Source: Ruminococcaceae bacterium AB4001
Lineage (GTDB): Bacteria > Bacillota > Clostridia > Saccharofermentanales > Saccharofermentanaceae
NCBI GenBank assembly: GCA_000621765.1
Contig: JHXJ01000001.1
Span: 1-64,000 of the forward strand
DNA: 64,000 bases
Reading direction: 5' to 3'
In this document: positions 37,569-46,682 of the stretch, one piece after another
Position numbering within the stretch: position 1 is the stretch's first letter
How the letters are laid out: every line of letters begins with the position of its first letter
The notes under the pieces: generated by a model
What the model was told of the DNA's origin: nothing
Databases searched by the model: none
Seen by the model: only the letters and a program-made list of their open reading frames with translations
Program-made: the position numbers and the translations under genes

Positions 37569-38849
37569 GTGGTAACGGCTATAGTTGGAGCTAACTGGGG
37601 TGATGAAGGAAAGGGCAAGATCACCGATCTTCTGGCAAGCGAGTCTGATATTGTTATAAGATTTCAGGGTGGCGCAAATGCAGGACACACCATTATCAAC
37701 GATCACGGAAGATTTGCACTTCACCTGATGCCTTCCGGTGTTTGTCACGAAAATATTGTTAATATCATCGGCAACGGCGTTGCACTTGATATCCGTAAGT
37801 TCATCAACGAATACAACGCGATCAAAGAGCAGGGCTTAAATCCCCAGCTCCTCGTATCTGACAGAGTTCAGGTCGTTATGCCTTACCATGTAGATTTCGA
37901 TAAGTTTGAGGAAGAGAGATTAGGCGGTAAGGCTTTCGGTTCAACAAAGTCCGGTATCGCTCCTTTCTTCTCCGACAAATATGCAAAGATCGGTTTCCAG
38001 GTTTCCGAACTTTTCGATGAGGCAACACTCAAGGAAAAGATCGAGCGCGTACTTGAGATCAAGAACGCACTTCTCGTTAACCTCTATCACAAGGATCCAA
38101 TCGATTCCCAGGCACTCCTTGAAGAGATGCTCGAGCAGGGAAGACTCATCAAGCCTTTCGTTACAAATACACAGGCTTACCTCTATGAAGCCCTTAAGCA
38201 GGACAAGAAGATCCTCCTCGAAGGCCAGCTCGGTACAATGAAGGATCCTGACATGGGTATCTACCCGATGGTTACATCTTCTTCCACTCTTGCAGGATAC
38301 GGCTGCGTAGGAGCAGGCATCCCGCCTTATGAGATCAAGAAGATCGTTGTTGTTACAAAGGCATATTCTTCCGCAGTAGGCGGCGGCGCTTTCGTTTCAG
38401 AGATCCTTGACGAAGCAGTTGCAAAAGAGCTCAGAGACAGAGGTGGCGACAAGGGTGAGTACGGTGCCACAACAGGACGCCCGAGAAGAGTCGGCTGGTT
38501 TGACTGCGTTGCTACACGTTACGGCGTAAGACTCCAGGGCGGTACTGATGTTGCCCTCACAAATCTCGACGTATTGGGTTACCTGGATAAGATCCCGGTC
38601 TGCACGGCTTATGAGATCGACGGTGTTGTCACAAAGGATTTCCCGAATCCCACACAGCTCGACAGATGCAAGCCTGTTATCGAATATCTTCCTTCCTGGA
38701 AGGGCAAGGGCGAGATCAGAGGCCTTACAGAATACGATAAGCTCCCTAAGGAAGCTCAGGATTATGTTGAGTTCATCGAAAAGGAGATCGGAGTACACAT
38801 CTCCATCGTATCAACAGGACCTGTAAGAGAAGAGATCATCAGAAGATAA
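37569..38849 (+). CDS. purA: Adenylosuccinate synthetase
   Basis: A 426-residue enzyme that joins IMP and aspartate with GTP, the first step from IMP to AMP. The GTP-binding N terminus VGANWGDEGKGK is near residues 6-17 and GGANAGHTI follows. I start at the GTG at 37569 because GGAGGAA lies 6 bases before it; the TTG at 37554 would put this site inside the gene. Full length for the family. Together with guaA 5 kb further on it places both branches of purine nucleotide synthesis in this arm. Confidence 0.97.
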   Translation: MVTAIVGANWGDEGKGKITDLLASESDIVIRFQGGANAGHTIINDHGRFALHLMPSGVCHENIVNIIGNGVALDIRKFINEYNAIKEQGLNPQLLVSDRVQVVMPYHVDFDKFEEERLGGKAFGSTKSGIAPFFSDKYAKIGFQVSELFDEATLKEKIERVLEIKNALLVNLYHKDPIDSQALLEEMLEQGRLIKPFVTNTQAYLYEALKQDKKILLEGQLGTMKDPDMGIYPMVTSSSTLAGYGCVGAGIPPYEIKKIVVVTKAYSSAVGGGAFVSEILDEAVAKELRDRGGDKGEYGATTGRPRRVGWFDCVATRYGVRLQGGTDVALTNLDVLGYLDKIPVCTAYEIDGVVTKDFPNPTQLDRCKPVIEYLPSWKGKGEIRGLTEYDKLPKEAQDYVEFIEKEIGVHISIVSTGPVREEIIRR

Positions 38850-38888
38850 TTCAAAAGACATTCCTCTCGCATAACGGAGGTTTCCAAG

Positions 38889-40577
38889 ATGAAGACTTTG
38901 CGTAAGAAAGCGGTAGTTGTTTTTATGACTGCTGCTTTGTTGCTGAACACTTTTTTATCGGCCGGATGTAATTCCAGGGAAGTAAAAGATAGGGAAGAGA
39001 TTCAGGAAACCACGCAGCAATTCATAGATGCTTTTTCCACGGGAGACATCTCAGAGGTAAACCAATATGTAAGAGGGAGCATATCTTTCTATACATACGA
39101 AAGCGATGAGGAAGCGGTCCTGATGAGGATCGCCGGAGCGACCGAGATCAAAGAATTCACTGAGATCGAAGTCAGCAGGCGTGAGCTGAAAGCTAAGGCT
39201 AAGGTGAAGATCAGATACATCGACATCGTCGAATTCTGCGAAAGCGTAGCTTACAGCAATACAAAGGATGAGTTTTTTAAGGCGATCGATTCATACACTG
39301 ACAAGAAGACAGCCAATCTCACACTGAACTTTGTTTTCGATGAAGACGAAGGAAAGTGGCTCATAAAAGAAGGGTCAGCGGATAACTTCGTTGAACGTTT
39401 CGACAAATATTACTATATAAGTGTAGTGCCTGCCTTTGACAGCTCCATGGAAGCACATATCAGAGAATACATGGGAGATCTGGCGTATGGTGATTTCAAC
39501 CAGCCGGAACATATTCTGGATCTGAGCTATATGAGGATCTTCGACGAGTGCAGTATAGATGACCAGGCAGTGAACGATGCCGTCAAAGAATTCGCAAAAG
39601 CTTATTTCTACTATATTTCCGACCACGGATATACATTAGAGCCTGATCCTGAAAATCCGAGCCATATTATCCTGTCTGGATACGTTCCCTCTAAGACAGA
39701 GATCCTTGATTACTATGCTTCCGATGAACGAGTAATCGAGATGTACATGACGAAGATCAGGATGGCAAGCTCTGTAAACAGGGATATAAAACCCGAAAAT
39801 GTTGAAAGCGCGATCGCTTCTGAGATATATCTTGATCTGGCAAAGCGCATCCCCGATATGAGTCCTGAAGAATATAAACTGGATATCTATCTCATTTCAG
39901 CCAATCCGGAAACTTTTGAGATCTCGCTCGGCACATACGACCAGAACATAATCCATATAACGGAAGACGAGGTCTCGATCGCCGGTACTGTCTCATTAGA
40001 ACAGGATTTCAGATGCCGCCAAAAAGCAGTAGAAGCGCTCTATTATGCAGGTGAGATATCACAGGAAAAATATGACGCTTATGAGCTGGCTCTGGAGAGG
40101 GACTGGAAGGTCCTGAATGGGGAAGGGGAAATTGATACCACCCGCAGTGTGGAGTGGGAAGGCACGTCCAGACACACGAACCAGGCAGTTAATGTCGTGG
40201 AAGAGATCCCCGGATGGTCTGACGGAGAACTGATCTACGGATACTCCGATAGGGACGAAAACGGAATATCGCTTTTCTACAGCAAGGAACCGGGGTGGCT
40301 TAATACCGCCGGCTACTGCATAGACGATGACGGGATCACTGTCATGATGAAATACGATCATGAATTCGCGGAAGGAACGGAACTCATTTTCGACTGGTAT
40401 AAGGACGGGAAGCAGATTAAGGATTCCGTCCGAGTTACTATCGGATTGGACGGAACCACAGAGTTCGAATTCACGCTGAAGGATACTGAAATAGATAAGT
40501 ATGGCACAATCGAGTTCCGCTTCTGGGAAGATGATCATTCACACGTGATCGCGTATATAGAACTTACAAAATCCTGA
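38889..40577 (+). CDS. Putative lipoprotein, first of a paralogous pair
   Basis: A 562-residue protein with a lipoprotein signal ending LSAGC (Cys27), so it is anchored outside the membrane. The N-terminal part (QETTQQFIDAFSTGDISEVNQYV) looks like an NTF2-like domain of the kind found in several clostridial lipoproteins. The C-terminal domain shares EPGWLNTAGYC and YDHEFAEG with the next gene. GGAGG precedes the start. It follows purA by 39 bases and may be cotranscribed. Function unknown. Confidence 0.8.
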   Translation: MKTLRKKAVVVFMTAALLLNTFLSAGCNSREVKDREEIQETTQQFIDAFSTGDISEVNQYVRGSISFYTYESDEEAVLMRIAGATEIKEFTEIEVSRRELKAKAKVKIRYIDIVEFCESVAYSNTKDEFFKAIDSYTDKKTANLTLNFVFDEDEGKWLIKEGSADNFVERFDKYYYISVVPAFDSSMEAHIREYMGDLAYGDFNQPEHILDLSYMRIFDECSIDDQAVNDAVKEFAKAYFYYISDHGYTLEPDPENPSHIILSGYVPSKTEILDYYASDERVIEMYMTKIRMASSVNRDIKPENVESAIASEIYLDLAKRIPDMSPEEYKLDIYLISANPETFEISLGTYDQNIIHITEDEVSIAGTVSLEQDFRCRQKAVEALYYAGEISQEKYDAYELALERDWKVLNGEGEIDTTRSVEWEGTSRHTNQAVNVVEEIPGWSDGELIYGYSDRDENGISLFYSKEPGWLNTAGYCIDDDGITVMMKYDHEFAEGTELIFDWYKDGKQIKDSVRVTIGLDGTTEFEFTLKDTEIDKYGTIEFRFWEDDHSHVIAYIELTKS

Positions 40578-40633
40578 TTTTCGTGAGTTAATATAGGGGT
40601 AAGCCAAGAGCTTTTGGAATGGGGGAAATAGAA

Positions 40634-42358
40634 ATGGGATCATTAAGGACAAGAGCTGCCGGACTTCTCATGTCCGTGGTTATCGTATCAGGCGCAGTTT
40701 TACCGGCAGGGTGCTCAGGAAAGAAAGATATCAGTGAGATAGAAGATCTTACGCAGAGGTTCATCACGGCTGTCGGATCAGGCGATGCAAATGCCGCTAA
40801 TGCGCTGGTCGACGGTGAATTTACGCCGGACTATCCGGATATGGAATATCTCGACAACGTCGGCATCGAATACGACAGTATCGCGGCAAAACTTGCTTCC
40901 AAGACTGAGATCATGTCTTTTGATAACGTTAAGCCTGACCGGAAAAACCAGACCGCGACAGCAGATCTCACGGTCTCATTTCCCGATGTTAATGCATTCT
41001 GTACTGACCATACGGAAGACTTCCTTACGGTAGAAGAATTCGTCAATGCCGCTGATGCTTACACCAAGAGCAGGACCGCCGGCATCACGCTCGATTATGT
41101 TTACGACAAGGCCAATGACTGCTGGCTCATAGATAACATTTCCGCGAGAAAATACATGACCAATTTCAATCCCGCTAAGACGGATACAGGATCGGTGTAT
41201 TTCCTTGATGTCGCAATGTTCTCTGCTGAAGAAGCGAACAGCATGTTTAATGATGTTTACCAGGGACTTGCAAAAGGAGAATTCGAACAGCCTTTGTATT
41301 CGCTCTACATCAATGACATGAGGGTCTTTGACCTTCTGTTCTTCAACGGCGATATTATGTACGACGCGGTTGAGGATTATACGCAGGCATACTTCAAATA
41401 CATCGTTGACCACGGGATTGAGTTTGAGGAGATCCCTTCAAATATCTCCGGTTATTACACGGTCAAGGTGAAGGGAAAGGTGCCTTCCGGAAATGCCATG
41501 CTCGATTACATGACCAGCGACGAGAGCGTTACGAGCCTCATGGTTTCCCTGCTGAAGGAGATCTACGTTGATACCGGCAAGACGTCCTATGAACTCTGGA
41601 ACGATACTTATTCAAAGTTCTATGCCGATCTGGCAGTACTGATTCCTGACATGGAAAGCCAGGATTTTGAGGCCGTTATGTCCGTTGACCGGAGCGTGCC
41701 TGAGCCCGACAGGATCGACATGGAGATACCGCTGAGCGTCACCAGGGAAAGGGTTGTCGAGAAAATGCAGGTCCCTTATCAGCAGAACACCAGGTGCTTC
41801 GGTCTGGCCGTTGAGCAGCTTGCAAATGACCTTCCTTCTGAGTGGTACGATTACTTAAGTTACAATGCGGAAAGAGGCATGTACACGCACATGTCGTACT
41901 TCTACGATTCGCAGAGAAATCTTGCCGGCTGGCTTGGAACCGTTGAGTACCAGAACCGCGCTCTTGCCGTGTCAGAGAGATTGCCTGATCTTTCGGAAAG
42001 CCACCTTGTATATGGCCAGGTCAGGGATGAGGATCCCGAGGTCAGATACGTAATGGAGTACGCCAAGGAACCGGGATGGCTCAGGACGACAGGGTATTGT
42101 GTTGAGGAAGATGTCATATATTTCCTGCTTCTTTTCGATCACGAATTCGAAAGGGGAGATTCCCTTGAGTACGAATGGTCCCTTAACGGAGAACAGATCG
42201 GAGGAACGAGCGTAGCCAGAGTCGGTGAAGGCGATCTCTATACGTTAGTTTTTCCCATCCCGGCCGATAAACTTACCCAAGGCGGAAAAGCAGAGCTGCG
42301 CGTATGGGAGGCAGGTCACTCGCATCTGCTCGCTTATGTATCGCTTACCCAAAACTGA
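40634..42358 (+). CDS. Putative lipoprotein, second of a paralogous pair
   Basis: A 574-residue paralogue of the preceding protein: lipobox LPAGC (Cys27), a similar TQRFITAVGSGDANAANALV N-terminal domain and matching EPGWLRTTGYC and FDHEFERG in the C-terminal part. Position and domain order show tandem duplication followed by strong divergence. I start at the ATG at 40634, preceded by GGGGGAA, rather than at 40619. Function unknown. Confidence 0.8.
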   Translation: MGSLRTRAAGLLMSVVIVSGAVLPAGCSGKKDISEIEDLTQRFITAVGSGDANAANALVDGEFTPDYPDMEYLDNVGIEYDSIAAKLASKTEIMSFDNVKPDRKNQTATADLTVSFPDVNAFCTDHTEDFLTVEEFVNAADAYTKSRTAGITLDYVYDKANDCWLIDNISARKYMTNFNPAKTDTGSVYFLDVAMFSAEEANSMFNDVYQGLAKGEFEQPLYSLYINDMRVFDLLFFNGDIMYDAVEDYTQAYFKYIVDHGIEFEEIPSNISGYYTVKVKGKVPSGNAMLDYMTSDESVTSLMVSLLKEIYVDTGKTSYELWNDTYSKFYADLAVLIPDMESQDFEAVMSVDRSVPEPDRIDMEIPLSVTRERVVEKMQVPYQQNTRCFGLAVEQLANDLPSEWYDYLSYNAERGMYTHMSYFYDSQRNLAGWLGTVEYQNRALAVSERLPDLSESHLVYGQVRDEDPEVRYVMEYAKEPGWLRTTGYCVEEDVIYFLLLFDHEFERGDSLEYEWSLNGEQIGGTSVARVGEGDLYTLVFPIPADKLTQGGKAELRVWEAGHSHLLAYVSLTQN

Positions 42359-42429
42359 GGCGTGAATCCAGTCTCCGATTTGCACTAAAAAACGAACAAA
42401 AAGGTTTATTACTGTCGGGAAGTACAGAG

Positions 42430-42435
42430 TATAAT
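42430..42435 (+). promoter_or_regulatory. Probable -10 element of guaA
   Basis: TATAAT 38 bases before the guaA start. The -35 region shows no clear match. No purine riboswitch is visible in the short leader. Confidence 0.45.
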
Positions 42436-42473
42436 GAGTCATTATAGATTCAGTATATTCAGGAGGAATTCCC

Positions 42474-44015
42474 ATGGCAAAGGAAATGATCCTCGTCCTC
42501 GATTTCGGCGGACAATACAATCAGCTTATCGCAAGAAGAGTTAGAGAACTTTCCGTATACAGCGAAGTTCTGCCGCACACCACAAGCCTTGAAGAGATCA
42601 AAGCAATGAATCCGTCGGGAATCATCCTCACGGGCGGTCCCAGCACGGTTTACGAAGACGATGCTCCCAAGTGCTCTCCCGAGCTTTTCAAGATGGGCAT
42701 TCCGGTGCTCGGTATCTGCTACGGCGCACAGCTCATGAATTACCTTTTGGGCGGCGAAGTAAAGGCTGCTCCCGTAAGAGAATACGGTCACACAGACGTT
42801 ACTGTTGATACTGAAGCAAAGCTTTTCACAGGCGTTCTTCCCAAGACAGTCTGCTGGATGAGCCACACGGTTTATATCGCTACTCCCGCTCCCGGCTTCA
42901 AGATCACAGCCCATACTGATGTCTGCCCGGTAGCTGCCGCTGAGAATGTCGAGCAGAACCTCTATTGCGTCCAGTTCCACCCGGAAGTTGTTCATACAGT
43001 CGAAGGCACAACGATGCTCGCAAACTTCGTTAAGAATGTCTGCAAGTGCAAGTGCGACTGGAAGATGGATTCGTTCGTCGAGACATCGATTAAAGAGATC
43101 CGCGAAAAGGTCGGCAACGGCCGCGTTCTCTGCGCTCTTTCAGGCGGCGTTGATTCATCCGTTGCAGCAGTTCTCCTCTCAAAGGCAGTCGGCAAGCAGC
43201 TCACATGCGTATTCGTTGACCACGGTCTTCTCCGTAAAAACGAAGGTGACGAAGTTGAAGCAGTATTCGGACCTGAAGGACCTTACGATCTTAACTTCAT
43301 CAGAGTAAATGCCCAGGAGCGTTTCTATTCAAAGCTTGCCGGTGTTGAAGATCCGGAGACAAAGAGAAAGATAATCGGTGAGGAATTCATCAGAGTCTTC
43401 GAAGAAGAAGCAAAGAAAGTCGGCGCTGTCGATTTCCTCGTTCAGGGAACGATCTATCCTGACGTCATCGAATCCGGTCTCGGCAAGAGTGCCGTTATCA
43501 AGTCACACCACAACGTAGGCGGACTTCCTGACTATGTTGATTTCAAAGAGATAATCGAACCTTTAAGACTTCTGTTCAAGGACGAAGTAAGGAAGGCCGG
43601 CTTAGAGCTCGGAATTCCCGAAAACCTTGTCTACCGTCAGCCGTTCCCGGGTCCGGGTCTTGCGATCCGCATCATCGGCGAAGTTACAGCAGAGAAGGTA
43701 AAGCTCGTTCAGGATGCAGATGCCATCTTCAGAAGAGAGATGCAGCTTGCAGGCTTCGATAAGTACGCTAACCAGTACTTCGTTGCACTCACGAATATGC
43801 GTTCCGTAGGATGCATGGGCGACGAGAGAACATACGATTATGCTTGCCTCTTAAGAGCAGTTACAACAACAGACTTCATGACCGCCGAAGCAGCAGAGCT
43901 CCCCTGGTCACTCATCAACAAAGTCACGAGCAGGATTGTCAACGAAGTCAAAGGCATCAGCCGAGTCTTCTACGACTGCACGGGCAAGCCTCCGGCAACG
44001 ATCGAGCTTGAATAA
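42474..44015 (+). CDS. guaA: GMP synthase (glutamine-hydrolysing)
   Basis: A 513-residue enzyme that converts XMP to GMP using glutamine. The N-terminal class I amidotransferase has the catalytic Cys in GICYGAQL and His/Glu in QFHPEVVHT; the ATP-pyrophosphatase domain has the P-loop LSGGVDSSV; the C terminus ends [18 protein letters not shown] precedes the start. Complete. Its last codons and terminator are the start of a repeated 225-bp module, so the 3' end of guaA may be an integration site, as it is for genomic islands in other bacteria. Confidence 0.97.
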   Translation: MAKEMILVLDFGGQYNQLIARRVRELSVYSEVLPHTTSLEEIKAMNPSGIILTGGPSTVYEDDAPKCSPELFKMGIPVLGICYGAQLMNYLLGGEVKAAPVREYGHTDVTVDTEAKLFTGVLPKTVCWMSHTVYIATPAPGFKITAHTDVCPVAAAENVEQNLYCVQFHPEVVHTVEGTTMLANFVKNVCKCKCDWKMDSFVETSIKEIREKVGNGRVLCALSGGVDSSVAAVLLSKAVGKQLTCVFVDHGLLRKNEGDEVEAVFGPEGPYDLNFIRVNAQERFYSKLAGVEDPETKRKIIGEEFIRVFEEEAKKVGAVDFLVQGTIYPDVIESGLGKSAVIKSHHNVGGLPDYVDFKEIIEPLRLLFKDEVRKAGLELGIPENLVYRQPFPGPGLAIRIIGEVTAEKVKLVQDADAIFRREMQLAGFDKYANQYFVALTNMRSVGCMGDERTYDYACLLRAVTTTDFMTAEAAELPWSLINKVTSRIVNEVKGISRVFYDCTGKPPATIELE

Positions 44016-44228
44016 TTGCAAAACGCTGGAAATGCCCTAAAATAGGGCATTTCATTTTTTTAAGCCAACAAAAAGCCAACCAAAATCAGTGATATGTATT
44101 TTTCAGAAGTCCTCCCGTAGTCATAGGTGGACTAGATTTGCAGCTCAAAAAGTTATCAAGAGAACTTAACCCAGATGGTATAATTATCTTGTCTGGGGGA
44201 ATGAACCCTTAGTCGAGATAATCAACAG
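44004..44228 (+). repeat. Direct-repeat module, copy A
   Basis: A 225-bp segment, collinear with copy B at 45790 with only one base of length difference. It starts with GAGCTTGAATA (the guaA end), then the terminator, GCCAAC repeats (44063-44080), ATGTATTTTT, a conserved block from 44140 (GCAGCTCAAAAAGTTATCAA), TATAAT at 44179-44184, a 7-bp hairpin CTGGGGG/CCCTTAG (44193-44212), TCGAGA and AACAG. It supplies the promoter and leader of the diguanylate cyclase gene. Confidence 0.85.
44029..44061 (+). terminator. Rho-independent terminator of guaA
   Basis: GAAATGCCCTA pairs with TAGGGCATTTC, followed by a run of seven T. Confidence 0.92.
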
Positions 44229-44253
44229 TTTTATCGGAAAGCAGGTAGTGATC

Positions 44254-45369
44254 ATGGTATTTGACATACTGTACCGTCATTGGGTAACCATACTCACCAT
44301 CCTGGTCTTTGCCATCAAGCTGTGGCCGGGAAAGAGATTCAGGAATACTGAGACCAAGTATTTCTGGTTAACTGTGCTCAGCACGCTGATCCTTGTTATC
44401 GAAGATATAATCGAGGTACTTTGTGCATCAGACCCATCACTCCGGTTTGTAAGGATCTTTGTTTCAGTTATCGGCTATACGATGCGCTCTGTGGCGGGTC
44501 TCAGTTTGCTTCTGGTAGTCCTTCCCTATAAAAAGCGGAGATTTATCTATTGGATCCCTGCTCTTATAACGCTTGCGACAAGCAGCACGGCTTTCTTTTC
44601 GGACATAGCATTCGGATATGACGAGAACTATGATTTCTACAGAGGTCCTCTGGGTTATGTAGCGTTTGCAGTCCCCATCTTTTATGCGATCATGATTTTG
44701 GTGATCGTCTTTAAGAATTTCTATGAAAAAAGCAGCATCGAGAGATTCATCGTGCCGGTATGTACGATATTCTGTCTGTCCACCTCCTTCCTTGATGCCA
44801 TGTACGGCGGTGTCAGGCTTAATGAAGCGATCATAATCAGCGGAGTATTCTTCTATCTGATCCTGTATTCCAATGACATAAGAAGAGATTCTCTGACAAA
44901 CCTTCTCAACAGACAGGCATTCTACGATGACTGCAGCATCTATAACAGGAGCATTGAAGCGGCTGCTTCGATAGATATGAACGGGCTTAAGGATCTGAAC
45001 GATTCTCTCGGTCATGAGGCCGGAGACAAAGCGCTCAAAAAGATCGGCGAATGCATGATCAAAGCATCCGATGAGAAAACTCTTGTTTACAGAGTCGGCG
45101 GAGATGAGTTCGTCATACTCTTCCTTCATTCGGACGAAAAGATCATTTCGGATGTCGTAAAGAAGATTGCTGAAGATGTAACTAAGGCAGGTTACAGCAT
45201 CTCAACAGGATACTCCATTCGCAGTCATAAAGACAGCATTGATGATGTTGTCAGAGAATCAGATAAACTAATGTATCAGGATAAAGCAGGCTACTACCAC
45301 TCAAAAGGCATGGAGCATAGAGTAGATCACTATCAGCCTCAAGGAATAACCGAATCCGAAAATGAGTAA
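44254..45369 (+). CDS. Membrane-bound diguanylate cyclase (GGDEF)
   Basis: A 371-residue protein with about six or seven membrane helices (residues 10-205) and a C-terminal GGDEF domain: DSLTNLLNR at 212-220, metal/substrate motif DMNGLKDLND at 241-250, and VGGDEF at 281-286. It should make cyclic di-GMP from GTP. An RxxD inhibitory site five residues before GGDEF is not seen. I start at the ATG at 44254, with AGGT 7 bases upstream; a GTG at 44248 is possible. It is expressed from repeat module A. Confidence 0.92.
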   Translation: MVFDILYRHWVTILTILVFAIKLWPGKRFRNTETKYFWLTVLSTLILVIEDIIEVLCASDPSLRFVRIFVSVIGYTMRSVAGLSLLLVVLPYKKRRFIYWIPALITLATSSTAFFSDIAFGYDENYDFYRGPLGYVAFAVPIFYAIMILVIVFKNFYEKSSIERFIVPVCTIFCLSTSFLDAMYGGVRLNEAIIISGVFFYLILYSNDIRRDSLTNLLNRQAFYDDCSIYNRSIEAAASIDMNGLKDLNDSLGHEAGDKALKKIGECMIKASDEKTLVYRVGGDEFVILFLHSDEKIISDVVKKIAEDVTKAGYSISTGYSIRSHKDSIDDVVRESDKLMYQDKAGYYHSKGMEHRVDHYQPQGITESENE

Positions 45370-45408
45370 AAATGGAGAAAGATCAAGTTTGCTCTCACCC
45401 ATTTATCT

Positions 45409-45603
45409 TCATATCATAATATGGCAATTCGTACCAACGGTTTGTTCCTGATAATCTGGTTCGCCGGTTATCATAGTGATGTTGTCGTATTGTTTTTCGG
45501 TGAGTCTGAGCATTCTGACAACACCTGTTTTCAGAGCATATTCTTTTATCCAGCGGTAATGCTTCTCGGCCGCTTTCCGGTTTTGAACTATACGCATAAA
45601 CAC
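45409..45603 (-). pseudogene. cas2-like remnant
   Basis: The 64-residue frame reads FMRIVQNRKAAEKHYRWIKE, then GVVRMLRLTEKQYDN and GEPDYQEQTV. This matches the middle and end of CRISPR Cas2 nucleases (VRxLxxTEKQY followed by xGE). The first ~40 residues, with the catalytic Asp, are missing and the upstream sequence does not match, so it is a truncated fragment. No cas1, cas9 or repeat array is visible in the window. It lies between repeat modules A and B. Confidence 0.65.
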
Positions 45604-45665
45604 TTCGGGAGCACTCTTGTGATAAGTATGATTGCAGCTTGTTAAGATGGAGTAGATGTATAACT

Positions 45666-45687
45666 AAAGCCAACAAAAAGCCAACTT
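45666..45687. repeat. Extra copy of the GCCAAC repeat
   Basis: AAGCCAACAAAAAGCCAAC occurs here and in module A (44062-44080); module B has the variant AAGCCACTAAAAAGCCACC. It may be an arm-type or end sequence of an integrated element. Confidence 0.5.
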
Positions 45688-45731
45688 CCGCCCTCCCAAA
45701 GCAATAGAACACGTGGAATAGGAAGAAAAAC

Positions 45732-45776
45732 ACCACAAGATATTGTGCTTTTTGGAACACACTGACCACAAGATAT
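45732..45776. repeat. Two 12-bp direct repeats
   Basis: ACCACAAGATAT at 45732-45743 and 45765-45776, 33 bases apart. Only two units; the remaining 45604-45789 region has no gene. Confidence 0.5.
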
Positions 45777-45789
45777 GGGAGGCTGCAAA

Positions 45790-46013
45790 GAGCTTGAATA
45801 GTCTCAAAACGCTGGAAACGCCTGTAAATAGGGCGTTTCAGTTTTTTAAGCCACTAAAAAGCCACCAGAATTTCCACCCATGTATTTTTGGAATTAGAAA
45901 CAAAACTGCATTTCATTAACGATCTGCAGCTCAATAATATATCAAGAGAACTTAACTACGATGTTATAATTGAGAAGACAGAGGAATGGATCCTTTGTCG
46001 AGATAATTAACAG
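45790..46013 (+). repeat. Direct-repeat module, copy B
   Basis: Collinear with copy A over its whole length: GAGCTTGAATA, a hairpin GAAACGCC/GGGCGTTTC with T-run, GCCA repeats, ATGTATTTTT, the GCAGCTC...TATCAAGAGAACTTAAC block, TATAAT at 45965-45970, hairpin CAGAGGA/TCCTTTG (45979-45997), TCGAGA and AACAG. It supplies the promoter and leader of the DUF1349 gene. The sequence left of it is not guaA. Confidence 0.85.
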
Positions 46014-46024
46014 GAAAGAAAACT

Positions 46025-46630
46025 ATGAAAACAAGTGAAATGAAGTGGACTCGAGAGCCGTCGGTATACCTGATAAATGAGGATCGTATAGAGATAGTTA
46101 CTGATCCGCATACGGATCTGTGGCAAAGAACCTATTATCATTTTCGCAATGACAACGCTCCTGTTCTTCAATTGGAGACGGAAGAGAGATTTTTTTCTTT
46201 TATTGTAAAGACGGATTTCACCGACAGTCATCACCGTTTTGATCAATGCGGGATCGTTATGTATCTTGATTCGGATAACTGGCTTAAGGCTTCAGTTGAA
46301 TACGAGAATGACGAGTTCCAGCATTTGGGTTCTGTGGTAACTAATAACGGTTATTCCGATTGGGCTACTACATCCATCCCGTCTGATGTTAATAGAATGT
46401 GGTATAGATTCAGCCGGAGAGAAGAAGACTATTGTATCGAGTGTTCATATGATGGAAAGAGCTTTACTCAGATGAGAATCTGCCATATGTGGAAAGGCTC
46501 AGGAAAGATCCGATTCGGAATATATGCCTGCAGTCCGGAAGATTCAAGCTTTAAAGCAGTGTTTACTGACTTTATGATGACAGACTGTTTATGGAAGGCA
46601 CATGACGGACAGAAACCGGATGAAATGTAA
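46025..46630 (+). CDS. DUF1349 (YesU-like) protein
   Basis: A 201-residue protein with the jelly-roll pattern of the DUF1349 family: RFDQCGIVMYLDSDNWLKASVEYE, then WYRFSRREEDYCIECSYDGKSF and FGIYACSP. Such proteins are concanavalin-like lectin folds of unknown function, often near carbohydrate genes. Expressed from module B. Its end overlaps the open frame of the next gene but not the start I chose. Confidence 0.85.
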   Translation: MKTSEMKWTREPSVYLINEDRIEIVTDPHTDLWQRTYYHFRNDNAPVLQLETEERFFSFIVKTDFTDSHHRFDQCGIVMYLDSDNWLKASVEYENDEFQHLGSVVTNNGYSDWATTSIPSDVNRMWYRFSRREEDYCIECSYDGKSFTQMRICHMWKGSGKIRFGIYACSPEDSSFKAVFTDFMMTDCLWKAHDGQKPDEM

Positions 46631-46682
46631 AATCATCAGGATAACTGAGAAAGACAAATCGGGATTTATAGAGGTGAGCATG

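Noticed and set aside
42359-42473. Purine riboswitch before guaA
   Set aside because: The leader is too short and lacks the conserved core.
44145-44184. 36-base segment ending in GGTATAAT read as a CRISPR repeat
   Set aside because: It resembles some type II repeats in ending, but copies are kilobases apart, lie directly before genes and include a leader hairpin, so a promoter module fits better.
45700-45720. CACGTGGAA-containing sequence resembling half a parS site
   Set aside because: The left arm is GAACA instead of GTTC, so the palindrome is absent.
45395-45769. Minus-strand frame of 124 residues overlapping the cas2 remnant
   Set aside because: The neighbouring frame 45409-45603 carries the Cas2 motifs; this one does not resemble a protein.
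45732-45776. CRISPR array near the cas2 remnant
   Set aside because: Only two 12-bp repeats with a 21-base spacer; too short and too few for an array.
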